Below are positions 8,144-14,135 of a stretch of DNA of 22,201 nt, in pieces. The notes below the pieces were generated by a model. It was not told where the DNA came from. It searched no databases and saw only the letters and a list, made by a program, of their open reading frames with translations. The DNA is taken from assembly GCA_021163155.1 (NCBI GenBank), contig JAGGXI010000108.1, positions 1-22,201 on the forward strand, read 5' to 3'. A program made the position numbers and the translations under genes. Position 1 is the stretch's first letter; each line of letters begins with the position of its first letter. This DNA is from Candidatus Aerophobota bacterium. Its GTDB lineage: Bacteria > Aerophobota > Aerophobia > Aerophobales > JAGGXI01.

Positions 8144-8339
8144 AGCTTTTGCACGAAATTTGTTATACACCTTTTATGTCCAATTTTAGGTATTTTTTAA
8201 TCTTATAATCCCTTAGGCTGACAGCGATCTGCCCTGTATACCGAAAGGATTGTTTTTGAATCACAGATTCCACATTTATTGAGGTAGGGAACGGTCGCGA
8301 CCGTTCCCTACTTTATAAAAGGATTTTCCTGCAAAAGCT
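8144..8339. repeat. Inverted-repeat segment between sigma and anti-sigma genes
   Basis: AGCTTTTGCACGAAA (8144-8158) and TTTCCTGCAAAAGCT (8325-8339) match as inverted ends over 14 of 15 bases, bounding about 196 bp. Inside, next to the right end, is a 28-bp perfect palindrome (8284-8311). The right end contains the last two bases of the sigma gene's stop codon. No flanking target duplication is evident and no protein is encoded. This could be a small non-autonomous mobile element or REP-like unit. Confidence 0.45.
8284..8311. repeat. 28-bp perfect palindrome
   Basis: GTAGGGAACGGTCG (8284-8297) is followed directly by its exact reverse complement (8298-8311), centred on TCGCGA. It is much richer in GC than its surroundings. 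It lies 26 bp beyond the sigma gene's stop codon but has no T-run on either side, so it is not a standard intrinsic terminator. It could protect or attenuate the sigma-anti-sigma transcript, or be a REP-type mobile palindrome. Confidence 0.8.
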
Positions 8340-8943
8340 AACTTTCAATTTCAAAATAAGATTGAAGTTTTTTCTTTAAGTTTGTCCTTGCCCGATATAG
8401 TTTGGATTCCACACTTTTTACCGAACAATCCAAAATTTTGGATATCTCCTTATAGGATAACTCTTCGTATATCCGAAGAATAACTGCCATTCTTTGCCCG
8501 GGAGGCAAAAGACTAATAGCTTTTTTTATTAAGAAATTCCTCTCTTTTTCTTCTAATATTTTTTCAGGTGGAGGAGAAGGGTCGGCAACGTCATCAATTA
8601 GCTCTCTGAACCCTCCTTTATCTTTAATAATAGGTGTATTTAAAGAAATAGAAAAATGTTTTCTTTTTTTCTTCAACTCACTAAGAGAAAGATTTACTGC
8701 AATCTTATATAACCAGGTAGTAAACTTAGCTCTTGCTCTGTATTTTTTGACTGATTTATAAACTCTTAAAAATACTTCCAGGGCTAAATTTTCTGCCTCA
8801 TCTCTATCGCCTAAAAATCTGTAGATTATATTTATAACAGATTTTTTATATCTTTTTATAAGTTCTTCAAAAGAAGAGATGTCCCCCTCTTTAAAATTAA
8901 GCATTAACTGAACATCTGAGGTATTTTTAAATTTTTCTTTCAT
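8338..8943 (-). CDS. ECF-type RNA polymerase sigma factor
   Basis: A 201-residue extracytoplasmic-function sigma-70 family protein (RpoE-like). Region 2 spans about 20-95, with FEELIKRYKKSVINIIYRFLGDR, DEAENLALEVFLRVY and the -10-recognition helix KFTTWLYKIAVNLS. A loop rich in Asp and Pro follows (about 105-135), then region 4 (about 138-195) with SLLPPGQRMAVILRIYEELSYKEISKIL and the helix-turn-helix SVKSVESKLYRARTNLKKKL that reads the -35 box. It heads the block encoding a membrane anti-sigma factor, an LTxxQ protein and a MacAB-TolC-like pump, so these are probably its targets. Its own promoter (8975-9002) looks like a housekeeping sigma70 site. A palindrome-bearing repeat follows its stop codon. 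Confidence 0.92.
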   Translation of the reverse strand: MKEKFKNTSDVQLMLNFKEGDISSFEELIKRYKKSVINIIYRFLGDRDEAENLALEVFLRVYKSVKKYRARAKFTTWLYKIAVNLSLSELKKKRKHFSISLNTPIIKDKGGFRELIDDVADPSPPPEKILEEKERNFLIKKAISLLPPGQRMAVILRIYEELSYKEISKILDCSVKSVESKLYRARTNLKKKLQSYFEIES

Positions 8944-8974
8944 TCTTTAACCTATTTAAAAATTCTATTTTGTT

Positions 8975-9002
8975 AGTATACTAAATTAAAAAGGAATGCC
9001 AA
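8975..9002 (-). promoter_or_regulatory. Promoter of the ECF sigma gene
   Basis: On the minus strand TTGGCA (8997-9002) and TATACT (8975-8980) are 16 bp apart, a good sigma70-type match. Transcription would begin near 8968, about 25 bases before the sigma ATG. Confidence 0.65.
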
Positions 9003-9158
9003 ATTTTAAAGCGTATTTTCAGGATTTATTTAAGCTTGTTGGCTGGTAGGTTTCTGGTTTAAAAATAAACGCTCTGCATGCGAGAAAGCTCAAAGTAGTA
9101 AGCTTGAGCAAGGCTTTTTAGATACTGTCATTGGGTAATCTTGCTGTCTTCTATCTTA
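9003..9158. other. Non-coding stretch upstream of the sigma promoter
   Basis: No credible gene. A short inverted repeat, GCTCAA (9089-9094) and TTGAGC (9105-9110), is followed on the plus strand by AAGGCTTTTT and could be a weak plus-strand terminator, but no plus-strand gene precedes it. Confidence 0.25.
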
Positions 9159-9391
9159 CTTGAACCCGGATTCGGCAAACTGTTAGAGTGTCTGGCCTGG
9201 GTAGAGAAGGCTTTAGCCTCCCAATAGACTTTAGCTCTTGTTTTGCAAAGAGCGGCCGAAGTCGTCCCTGTCCAAAAAAGAAAAATATTTTTTGCTCCTA
9301 AAAAATTTAATTTTTATGAAGATTAGACTCAGAACAATATTTTAGGATAAACTTAATGGTCATTATTTAAATTGCCGAATCCGGCTTGAAC
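9159..9391. mobile_element. MITE-like element with 13-bp inverted ends and 7-bp target duplication
   Basis: CCGGATTCGGCAA (9166-9178) and its exact reverse complement TTGCCGAATCCGG (9372-9384) bound a 219-bp segment with no reading frame of note. The 7-bp direct repeat CTTGAAC sits immediately outside both ends (9159-9165 and 9385-9391), as expected for a target-site duplication from a DDE transposase. The right-end 48 bases match the start of a second copy at 22154-22201 at 43 of 48 positions. The transposase that moves it is not in the window. The insertion lies directly after the stop codon of a decayed HD-GYP fragment. Confidence 0.85.
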
Positions 9392-9517
9392 TTAAAACCC
9401 TTCCTGTACAAAAAGTTTTACACAAACATTTACTATCTGGGGGTCATAGAGAATGCCTTTGTTTTGTAAAATTTCCTTCATCTCTAACCCCATTAGAGAG
9501 TAAACATTTAATGAGGT
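9392..9517 (-). pseudogene. HD-GYP domain C-terminal remnant
   Basis: A minus-strand open stretch of about 41 codons, from just after an in-frame TAA to the TAA at 9392-9394, encodes SLMGLEMKEILQNKGILYDP followed by QIVNVCVKLFVQEGF. This matches the typical end of HD-GYP (cyclic-di-GMP phosphodiesterase-like) proteins, where a G-x-x-YDP-x-(I/V)V block precedes a short Leu/Phe-rich tail. The catalytic HD and GYP motifs are absent, so this is a remnant and not a working gene. The MITE-like element is inserted right after its stop codon. Confidence 0.55.
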
Positions 9518-9683
9518 TTACAATCCCTATGTTTTAAGATAGAATTTTGAGGAAACTAATAAAAGAAAAAGGGTTCTTAATATAACTAATTACACTAAGA
9601 AAGTGGCACAGATAAAATTGCAGATAGCCACATTTTCTGCAAAGGTTAGAGCGAATGCCTAAAATTGGACAAAATGAATTAGA
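9518..9683. other. Leader region upstream of mnmA, nothing definite
   Basis: AT-rich DNA with no supported gene. GTGGC (9603-9607) and GCCAC (9627-9631) form a short inverted repeat. No convincing -35/-10 pair for mnmA was found. Confidence 0.3.
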
Positions 9684-10751
9684 ATGGAAAAAAAAATGCA
9701 AAAGATTGTAGTGGCAATGAGTGGAGGAATTGATTCCTCAGTTGCCGCATATTTATTAAAAAAAGAAGGTTGGGATGTTATAGGGGTAACTATGAAACTC
9801 TGGGAAGACTGCTCAAAATGCTGTTTGCCCAATAATATCCGCAAGGCAAAAAAGGTAGCAGAAAAACTTAATATTCCTCACTATATGGTAGACTTTAGAA
9901 AAGAACTTAAAAAAGAGGTTATCGAGTATTTTCTTGACGAATATACAAAAGGTAGAACTCCTAATCCTTGTTGTGTCTGTAATAAAGCTCTTAAATTTGG
10001 TCTTCTTCTCAATGAGGTAAGAAAATTAGGAGCAAATTATATTGCCACTGGCCACTATGCCAAAGTAGAATATAATCAAGATAAAAAAAGGTGGTTGCTT
10101 AAAGAAGGAGAAGATAAAAATAAAGACCAGTCCTATTTTTTAGCGTTACTTTCTCAAGAGCAGATAAGTAAAGCTATATTTCCATTGGGTAAATACAGAA
10201 AAGAAAAGGTAAGAGGGATAGCTAAAGATATAGGTTTAAAGATGGCAGAAAGGGAGAGTGAGGAGGTTTGTTTTATTCCAGATGGAGATATTTTGAATTT
10301 TGTGAAAAAAAGCAAGTTGGATGTAAAAGAAGGACTTATTGTGGATAAAGAAGGAAATATTTTAGGAAGACATAATGGTATAGCCGGCTATACCATTGGT
10401 CAAAGAAGGGGAGTGGGAATAGCTGTAGGAAAACCAGTTTATGTGATTGGTCTTGATGCTGCATCCAATACAATTACTGTAGGCAAAAATGAAGATTTAT
10501 ATAAAAGAAAATTTATTGCTGAGGGATTAAATTTGGTCTCTATCCCGAAAATAGATTTAAAATTAAAGTGTCTGGTGAAAATAAGGTATAAGCACAAAAA
10601 GACAGCGGCGAGTATTGAGGTGATAGATAAAGATAAAGTTTTTGTTGAGTTTGAAAGACTCCAAAGAGCCATAACACCAGGGCAGTTAGCAGTGTTTTAC
10701 GAGGAAGATAAAGTTTTAGGTAGCGCATGGATAAAAAAGATTATAAGTTAA
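9684..10751 (+). CDS. mnmA: tRNA-specific 2-thiouridylase MnmA
   Basis: A 355-residue enzyme that thiolates U34 of tRNAs for Lys, Glu and Gln, using ATP to adenylate the base and a relayed persulfide sulfur. The N-terminal PP-loop SGGIDSS (13-19) binds ATP. A CxxCC cluster (43-47, DCSKCC) follows. The NPCCVCN motif (94-100) holds the nucleophile C99, and the second catalytic Cys is C196 in SEEVCFIPDGD. The C-terminal beta-barrel tRNA-binding region has the conserved GYTIGQRRGVGIA block. An internal ATG at 9696 (MQKIVVAMSGG) starts closer to the usual family N-terminus and may be the true start, as neither site has a strong ribosome-binding sequence. It stands alone, between a MITE-bearing gap and a repeat-bearing gap. 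Confidence 0.95.
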   Translation: MEKKMQKIVVAMSGGIDSSVAAYLLKKEGWDVIGVTMKLWEDCSKCCLPNNIRKAKKVAEKLNIPHYMVDFRKELKKEVIEYFLDEYTKGRTPNPCCVCNKALKFGLLLNEVRKLGANYIATGHYAKVEYNQDKKRWLLKEGEDKNKDQSYFLALLSQEQISKAIFPLGKYRKEKVRGIAKDIGLKMAERESEEVCFIPDGDILNFVKKSKLDVKEGLIVDKEGNILGRHNGIAGYTIGQRRGVGIAVGKPVYVIGLDAASNTITVGKNEDLYKRKFIAEGLNLVSIPKIDLKLKCLVKIRYKHKKTAASIEVIDKDKVFVEFERLQRAITPGQLAVFYEEDKVLGSAWIKKIIS

Positions 10752-10795
10752 TCCCACATTCGGCAAGCTGTTAAGTCAGCTGCTCGGGACATGAG
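10752..10795 (+). repeat. Degenerate solo end of the MITE-like family
   Basis: Just after the mnmA stop codon, ATTCGGCAAGCTGTTA (10758-10773) matches the left end of the 9166-9384 element (ATTCGGCAAACTGTTA) with one difference. Weaker similarity extends on both sides. The outer CCGG is altered and no partner end is found nearby, so this is probably a decayed remnant. Confidence 0.4.
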
Positions 10796-10828
10796 AGATG
10801 CAAGAATATCACAATTTTTTCCTCCCTA

Positions 10829-11096
10829 ATCATTATAGAAAGTATTAGTACGGAATTTATATGGTTATCGAGGGACTTTCCCCGAAGGAGCATTATAGAT
10901 TTGGGTAGATGAGTAGAGGGGTGAATGAGTAGAGGAGTAAATGAGGAAAATAAGGAAATGGGGAGTAAGAGAAAAGATGAAGGAGTTATAAAAAATAGTA
11001 CAAAATTTATCTAATTATCCCATCAACCCATCATCCCATTTACCCATTTACTCTTAAACAGCGACGGAGGGGAAAAGTCCCGAGATTCTCTTGACA
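10829..11096 (+). repeat. Octamer-arm repeat, copy 2 (most complete)
   Basis: The fullest copy of the repeat family. In order: a left-end motif (AATCATTATAGAAAGTATT, from 10829); left terminal repeat TCGAGGGACTTTCCCC (10868-10883); a 5' arm of degenerate 8-bp units of GGGTAGAT/GAGTAGAG type (10903-10942); a purine-rich centre (about 10943-11010); a 3' arm of complementary units of CCCATCAA/CCCATTTA type (11019-11055); and right terminal repeat GGGGAAAAGTCCCGAGA (11069-11085). The two terminal repeats and the two arms can pair, giving one long imperfect hairpin. It ends in TTGACA, which is also the -35 box of the next promoter. Confidence 0.8.
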
Positions 11097-11119
11097 GTTG
11101 TAAAAAATACTTATAATAT
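11091..11119 (+). promoter_or_regulatory. Promoter of the thioredoxin gene, -35 at the repeat end
   Basis: TTGACA (11091-11096) is followed 17 bp later by TAATAT (11114-11119); an overlapping TATAAT (11112-11117) is at 15 bp spacing. Transcription would start near 11125, leaving a leader of about 240 bases before the thioredoxin ATG at 11368 that includes a decayed padR fragment. Confidence 0.65.
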
Positions 11120-11164
11120 ATAGACGTTTGAAATAATGAGGGTCGGAATAATAAACCGAGCTTT

Positions 11165-11300
11165 TAAATGAAATTAGAAGAGGAAGTATTGGAAATAATT
11201 GACCTATATTTAGCAGATCTATTTACTGAATTTGAGTTAATATGAATCTTTGTAAATTCTTTATTCTGTATAAATTCTACCAACAGTTTGTTTGAAAGTC
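11165..11300 (+). pseudogene. Decayed 5' fragment of a padR-like gene
   Basis: The 18 bases from 11165 (TAAATGAAATTAGAAGAG) are identical to those at the start of the intact padR-like gene (11963-11980), including its ATG. Further on, 11242-11286 encodes MNLCKFFILYKFYQQ, closely matching MSLCKFFILHTLYQA of the intact protein, with mostly synonymous base changes. The reading frame is broken by a TGA before this block and another just after it, and the spacing between the two blocks is 32 bases longer than in the intact gene. The rest of the gene is missing. Confidence 0.65.
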
Positions 11301-11367
11301 AGTGATGCAAAATCAAAGAAGAGCTGATTTATTAAAAAATATCAAAAAATATAAATGGAGGAGAAAA

Positions 11368-11694
11368 ATGGCCGAGATCACTTTGAATGAGTCCAATTGG
11401 GAAGAAGAGGTAATCAAATCAGATATTCCAGTAATAGTGGACTTCTGGGCTGCGTGGTGTATGCCCTGTAGAATGATTTCTCCAGCAATAGAAGAAATTT
11501 CCAATGAATACGCCAGCCAGATTAAAGTGGGAAAGTTGAATACCGATGAAAATCCATCAATTGCTGGTAAGTACAATATTATGGGAATACCTGCAGTCTT
11601 ATTTTTCAAGGATGGGAGTATTGTGGATCAAATAGTAGGAGCGGTTCCCAAAATAGTTATTGAAGAGAAAGTTAAAAAAGTTTTAAATGGATAA
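11368..11694 (+). CDS. trxA: Thioredoxin with CMPC active site
   Basis: A 108-residue thioredoxin, a cytosolic dithiol reductant. The active site is WCMPC (30-34), with Met where most thioredoxins have Gly; the preceding FWAAW and the cis-proline in GIPAVLFF (P75) are intact. I start it at 11368 because GGAGGAG lies a few bases upstream and MAEITLNESNW is the normal family N-terminus; an upstream in-frame ATG at 11302 would add 22 unrelated residues. It overlaps a truncated ccdA by 8 bp. In full systems thioredoxin passes electrons to CcdA for export of reducing power, but here CcdA is cut short, so the thioredoxin probably serves the cytosol. Its promoter appears to be partly supplied by the repeat at 10829-11096. 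Confidence 0.93.
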   Translation: MAEITLNESNWEEEVIKSDIPVIVDFWAAWCMPCRMISPAIEEISNEYASQIKVGKLNTDENPSIAGKYNIMGIPAVLFFKDGSIVDQIVGAVPKIVIEEKVKKVLNG

Positions 11695-11965
11695 TACGGG
11701 TCTGCTTGTCTCATTTATTACTGGAGCTTTATCTTTTGTTTCTCCTTGTATATTGCCGCTTATCCCGGTTTACATTTCATATATTTCTGGTGTATCGATC
11801 AAGGAATTAACTTCGGAAGATGAAGCTCCAGTTTTTAAGAGAATAATTATAACGAGATCTCTGCTTTTTATGGTAGGATTTTCTATAATTTTTGTTGGGA
11901 TGGGTGCTACCGCTACAACATTTGGAAAATTTGAGGAGTATAGTAAAGGTTTAAAAGGAACATAA
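11687..11965 (+). pseudogene. Truncated CcdA/DsbD-type thiol-disulfide transporter
   Basis: Encodes only about 92 residues of a CcdA-like membrane protein, a family normally around 220-240 residues with six helices. The first helix with the redox motif FVSPCILPLIPVYISYISG (Cys21) and the second helix RSLLFMVGFSIIFVGMGATATTFGKF are well conserved. The sequence then ends at TAA (11963-11965) directly against the ATG of the padR-like gene. The second redox Cys and four helices are missing, so electron transport by this product alone is unlikely. The cut coincides with a sequence duplicated upstream of thioredoxin, suggesting that rearrangement at padR 5' ends removed the remainder. A short functional product cannot be excluded. 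Confidence 0.8.
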
Positions 11966-12352
11966 ATGAAATTAGAAGAGAGAAAGTACTGGGCATCACT
12001 AATTAATATGAGTCTCTGCAAGTTTTTTATTCTCCATACACTTTATCAAGCACCTATCCATGGATATGTTCTTTTGCAAAGGCTTATGAAATTTACCCAG
12101 GGTTATTGTGTGCCTACTTATAGCACAATTTACCCAATCCTTAAAGAATTTGTGAGGGGTAAATATGCTAAAGTAAAATTAGGGACTGTAAAGGGCCGAG
12201 AACGTAAAATCTACGAACTGACAGCCAAAGGTGAAAAAGCTTATGGTGAAGCTTTGAAAGCTTGGCAGGAGATAATTCCCTGTATTGAGAAAGCTATCAA
12301 TGAAGGAATAAAAAATAAGCCAACCAAAAGAAAATTAAGAAAAGTAAAGTAG
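11966..12352 (+). CDS. PadR-like winged-helix transcriptional regulator
   Basis: A 128-residue protein with the PadR-type winged helix: helix 1 LCKFFILHTLYQAPIHGYVLLQRL, recognition region YCVPTYSTIYPILKEFVRGKYAKV, and wing GRERKIYELTAKGEKAYGEALKAW, followed by a short Lys/Arg-rich tail. PadR proteins are usually dimeric repressors that answer to small molecules or redox-active compounds. Cys residues in helix 1 and before the recognition helix might be redox sensitive, but this is speculation. The ATG follows directly on the stop codon of truncated ccdA, so it may be read by re-initiation. It precedes the cys operon, which has its own promoter. A decayed paralogous 5' fragment lies at 11165-11300. 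Confidence 0.82.
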   Translation: MKLEERKYWASLINMSLCKFFILHTLYQAPIHGYVLLQRLMKFTQGYCVPTYSTIYPILKEFVRGKYAKVKLGTVKGRERKIYELTAKGEKAYGEALKAWQEIIPCIEKAINEGIKNKPTKRKLRKVK

Positions 12353-12417
12353 CAGACTCTGTTATATTCTTTTTTCAAAAAGTGTTCAGTATTATTATAG
12401 CCAAATTTCTCGTACAT

Positions 12418-12446
12418 TTGACGAAATAGGTTAAAAAGTGTAATAT
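12418..12446 (+). promoter_or_regulatory. Promoter of the sulfur-assimilation operon
   Basis: TTGACG (12418-12423) and TAATAT (12441-12446) are 17 bp apart, with a TG just before the -10 box. It lies about 45 bases before the cysE ATG, whose ribosome site is AAGGATGA. Confidence 0.55.
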
Positions 12447-12489
12447 CAAAAGATGTTTACTTTTTTAAAATTAAAAAGGATGAAACAAA

Positions 12490-13194
12490 ATGTTTGAGAG
12501 AATAAGAGAAGATATTCAGATTGTTTTTAAGAGAGACCCTGCGGCAAAGAGTGCTATAGAAGTGATATTCTGCTATCCTGGATTACATGCCCTTTGGTTA
12601 TATCGTATAGCCCGTTTTTTTTGGGTACATAATCTTCTTTTTTTAGGTCGATTTCTCTCTCACATTGCTCGTTTTTTAACGGGAATTGAAATCCATCCGG
12701 GAGCAAAAATTGGGAAAAGATTCTTTATTGACCATGGAATGGGGGTAGTGATTGGGGAAACAGCAGAAATTGGAGATGATGTTCTCCTCTACCAGGGAGT
12801 GACTCTGGGAGGGACTACTTTAGAGAAAAGAAAGCGTCATCCTTCAATTGGTAACTATGTAGTGATAGGAGCGGGAGCTACTATTCTGGGACCGATAGAA
12901 ATAGGAGATGGGGCAAAGATTGGCGCAGGCTCAGTAGTAGTAAAGCCAGTGCCTCCAGGAGCTACAGTGGTAGGGATTCCGGGAAGGATTACTAACCCTC
13001 AAAAACCTGTTATAAAGCCTTTAATTGATTTAGAACATGGCAAGCTGCCCGACCCTGTAGCTGAAGCAGTGAATATTCTAATAAATAGGATAAAGGGTTT
13101 AGAAGAAAGAATAGAAGAATTAGAAGGAAAACTTGGAAAATTAAGAAAACTTTCGGAAGAAAAATTTTCTACCTACTTAATAGACAAAGAATAA
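12490..13194 (+). CDS. cysE: Serine O-acetyltransferase CysE
   Basis: A 234-residue acetyltransferase of the short bacterial (EpsC-like) type that makes O-acetyl-L-serine from serine and acetyl-CoA, the first step of cysteine synthesis. An N-terminal helical part (1-60) leads into a left-handed beta-helix of hexapeptide repeats (about 65-180), with the catalytic D81-H82 ([18 protein letters not shown]), H117 ([10 protein letters not shown]) and VTLGGTT. The C-terminal stretch (about 200-225, [21 protein letters not shown]) is an acidic coiled coil, an addition seen in many anaerobe homologues. It lacks the usual C-terminal isoleucine that docks into CysK, so tight complex formation is doubtful. 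It is followed by cysK after 2 bp. Confidence 0.95.
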   Translation: MFERIREDIQIVFKRDPAAKSAIEVIFCYPGLHALWLYRIARFFWVHNLLFLGRFLSHIARFLTGIEIHPGAKIGKRFFIDHGMGVVIGETAEIGDDVLLYQGVTLGGTTLEKRKRHPSIGNYVVIGAGATILGPIEIGDGAKIGAGSVVVKPVPPGATVVGIPGRITNPQKPVIKPLIDLEHGKLPDPVAEAVNILINRIKGLEERIEELEGKLGKLRKLSEEKFSTYLIDKE

Positions 13195-13196
13195 AG

Positions 13197-14126
13197 ATGA
13201 AAGTATCTAAGGATATCACACAATTAATAGGGAAAACGCCTTTGGTGAGATTAAATAAGATAACCAGAGGTTTAAAAGCAGAGATAATAGGAAAACTTGA
13301 GTTTTTTAATCCCTGTGGAAGTATAAAAGACCGCATAGGACTTTCTATGATTGAGGAGGGGGAAAAAAGAGGGTTAATTAATAAAGATACAATTATTATA
13401 GAGCCAACCAGCGGTAATACTGGTATTGGTTTGGCTTTTGTAGCCGCAGTTAAAGACTATAAATTAACTATAATTATGCCTGATACAATGAGTGTAGAAC
13501 GAAGAAATCTGCTTAAGGCTTTTGGGGCAAAACTTATCCTAACTCCTGGCTCAGAGGGAATAAAGGGAGCAATAAAGAAAGCAGAAGAGATAGCCGAGAG
13601 AGATATAAATGTCTTTATCCCCCAACAATTTAAAAATCTTGCAAATCCTCGCACTCATTATCTAACAACAGCAAAAGAGATATGGGAAGACACGGAAGGA
13701 AAAGTAGACATTGTAGTAAGTGGTGTGGGAACGGGAGGCACAATTACAGGCATTGCCCGATTTATAAAAGAGAAAAAACCAACTTTTAAAATAGTAGCTG
13801 TAGAACCGGCAAAATCAGCTGTTCTTTCTGGAGAGAAAGCCAACTCTCATCAAATTCAAGGAATAGGAGCTGGTTTTGTGCCTGAGGTGCTTGATAAAGA
13901 ACTAATTGATGAAGTTATTAAGGTAAAAGATGAAGAGGCAATAGCTACCACTAAAAGACTTATAAGAGAGGAGGGTATTTTAGCTGGTATCTCTTCAGGA
14001 GCAGCTACTTTCGCTGCATTGAAAATAGCAAAAAGAAATGAATTAGAAGGAAAACTTATGGTAGTAATTCTCCCAGATACAGGAGAAAGATATTTAAGTA
14101 TGAAGTATTTTACAGAGGAGCAATAG
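13197..14126 (+). CDS. cysK: Cysteine synthase (O-acetylserine sulfhydrylase)
   Basis: A 309-residue PLP enzyme of fold type II that condenses O-acetylserine with sulfide to give cysteine. PLP-binding Lys44 is in [11 protein letters not shown]. The substrate loop [10 protein letters not shown] (71-80) and the phosphate-binding GTGGTITG (about 178-185) are intact, as is the C-terminal [13 protein letters not shown]. Length is standard for CysK. It directly follows cysE (2-bp gap) and precedes the homocysteine-forming sulfurtransferase by 9 bp, so these genes are almost certainly one transcript. No regulatory CBS domain is present, so this is a synthase and not a cystathionine beta-synthase fusion. 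Confidence 0.96.
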   Translation: MKVSKDITQLIGKTPLVRLNKITRGLKAEIIGKLEFFNPCGSIKDRIGLSMIEEGEKRGLINKDTIIIEPTSGNTGIGLAFVAAVKDYKLTIIMPDTMSVERRNLLKAFGAKLILTPGSEGIKGAIKKAEEIAERDINVFIPQQFKNLANPRTHYLTTAKEIWEDTEGKVDIVVSGVGTGGTITGIARFIKEKKPTFKIVAVEPAKSAVLSGEKANSHQIQGIGAGFVPEVLDKELIDEVIKVKDEEAIATTKRLIREEGILAGISSGAATFAALKIAKRNELEGKLMVVILPDTGERYLSMKYFTEEQ

Positions 14127-14135
14127 GGGGCAAAA

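Noticed and set aside
8284-8311. Palindrome as an intrinsic terminator of the sigma gene
   Set aside because: Stem is strong but there is no T-run after it on either strand, and the perfect symmetry with no loop favours a REP-like repeat.
10903-11055. Short repeated units that might be a CRISPR array
   Set aside because: The units are degenerate 8-mers with no spacers between them, arranged as two complementary arms, and no cas genes are present.
11302-11367. Upstream start at 11302 for thioredoxin
   Set aside because: The 22 extra residues have no family similarity, and a strong GGAGGAG lies before the ATG at 11368.
12353-12489. T-box or SAM riboswitch upstream of the cys operon
   Set aside because: The 137-bp gap contains a simple promoter but none of the conserved T-box or SAM aptamer sequences, and the predicted leader is only about 40 bases.
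13457-13843. Antisense open frames opposite cysK
   Set aside because: Shadow frames of a well-conserved gene; no start signals and no recognisable domain.
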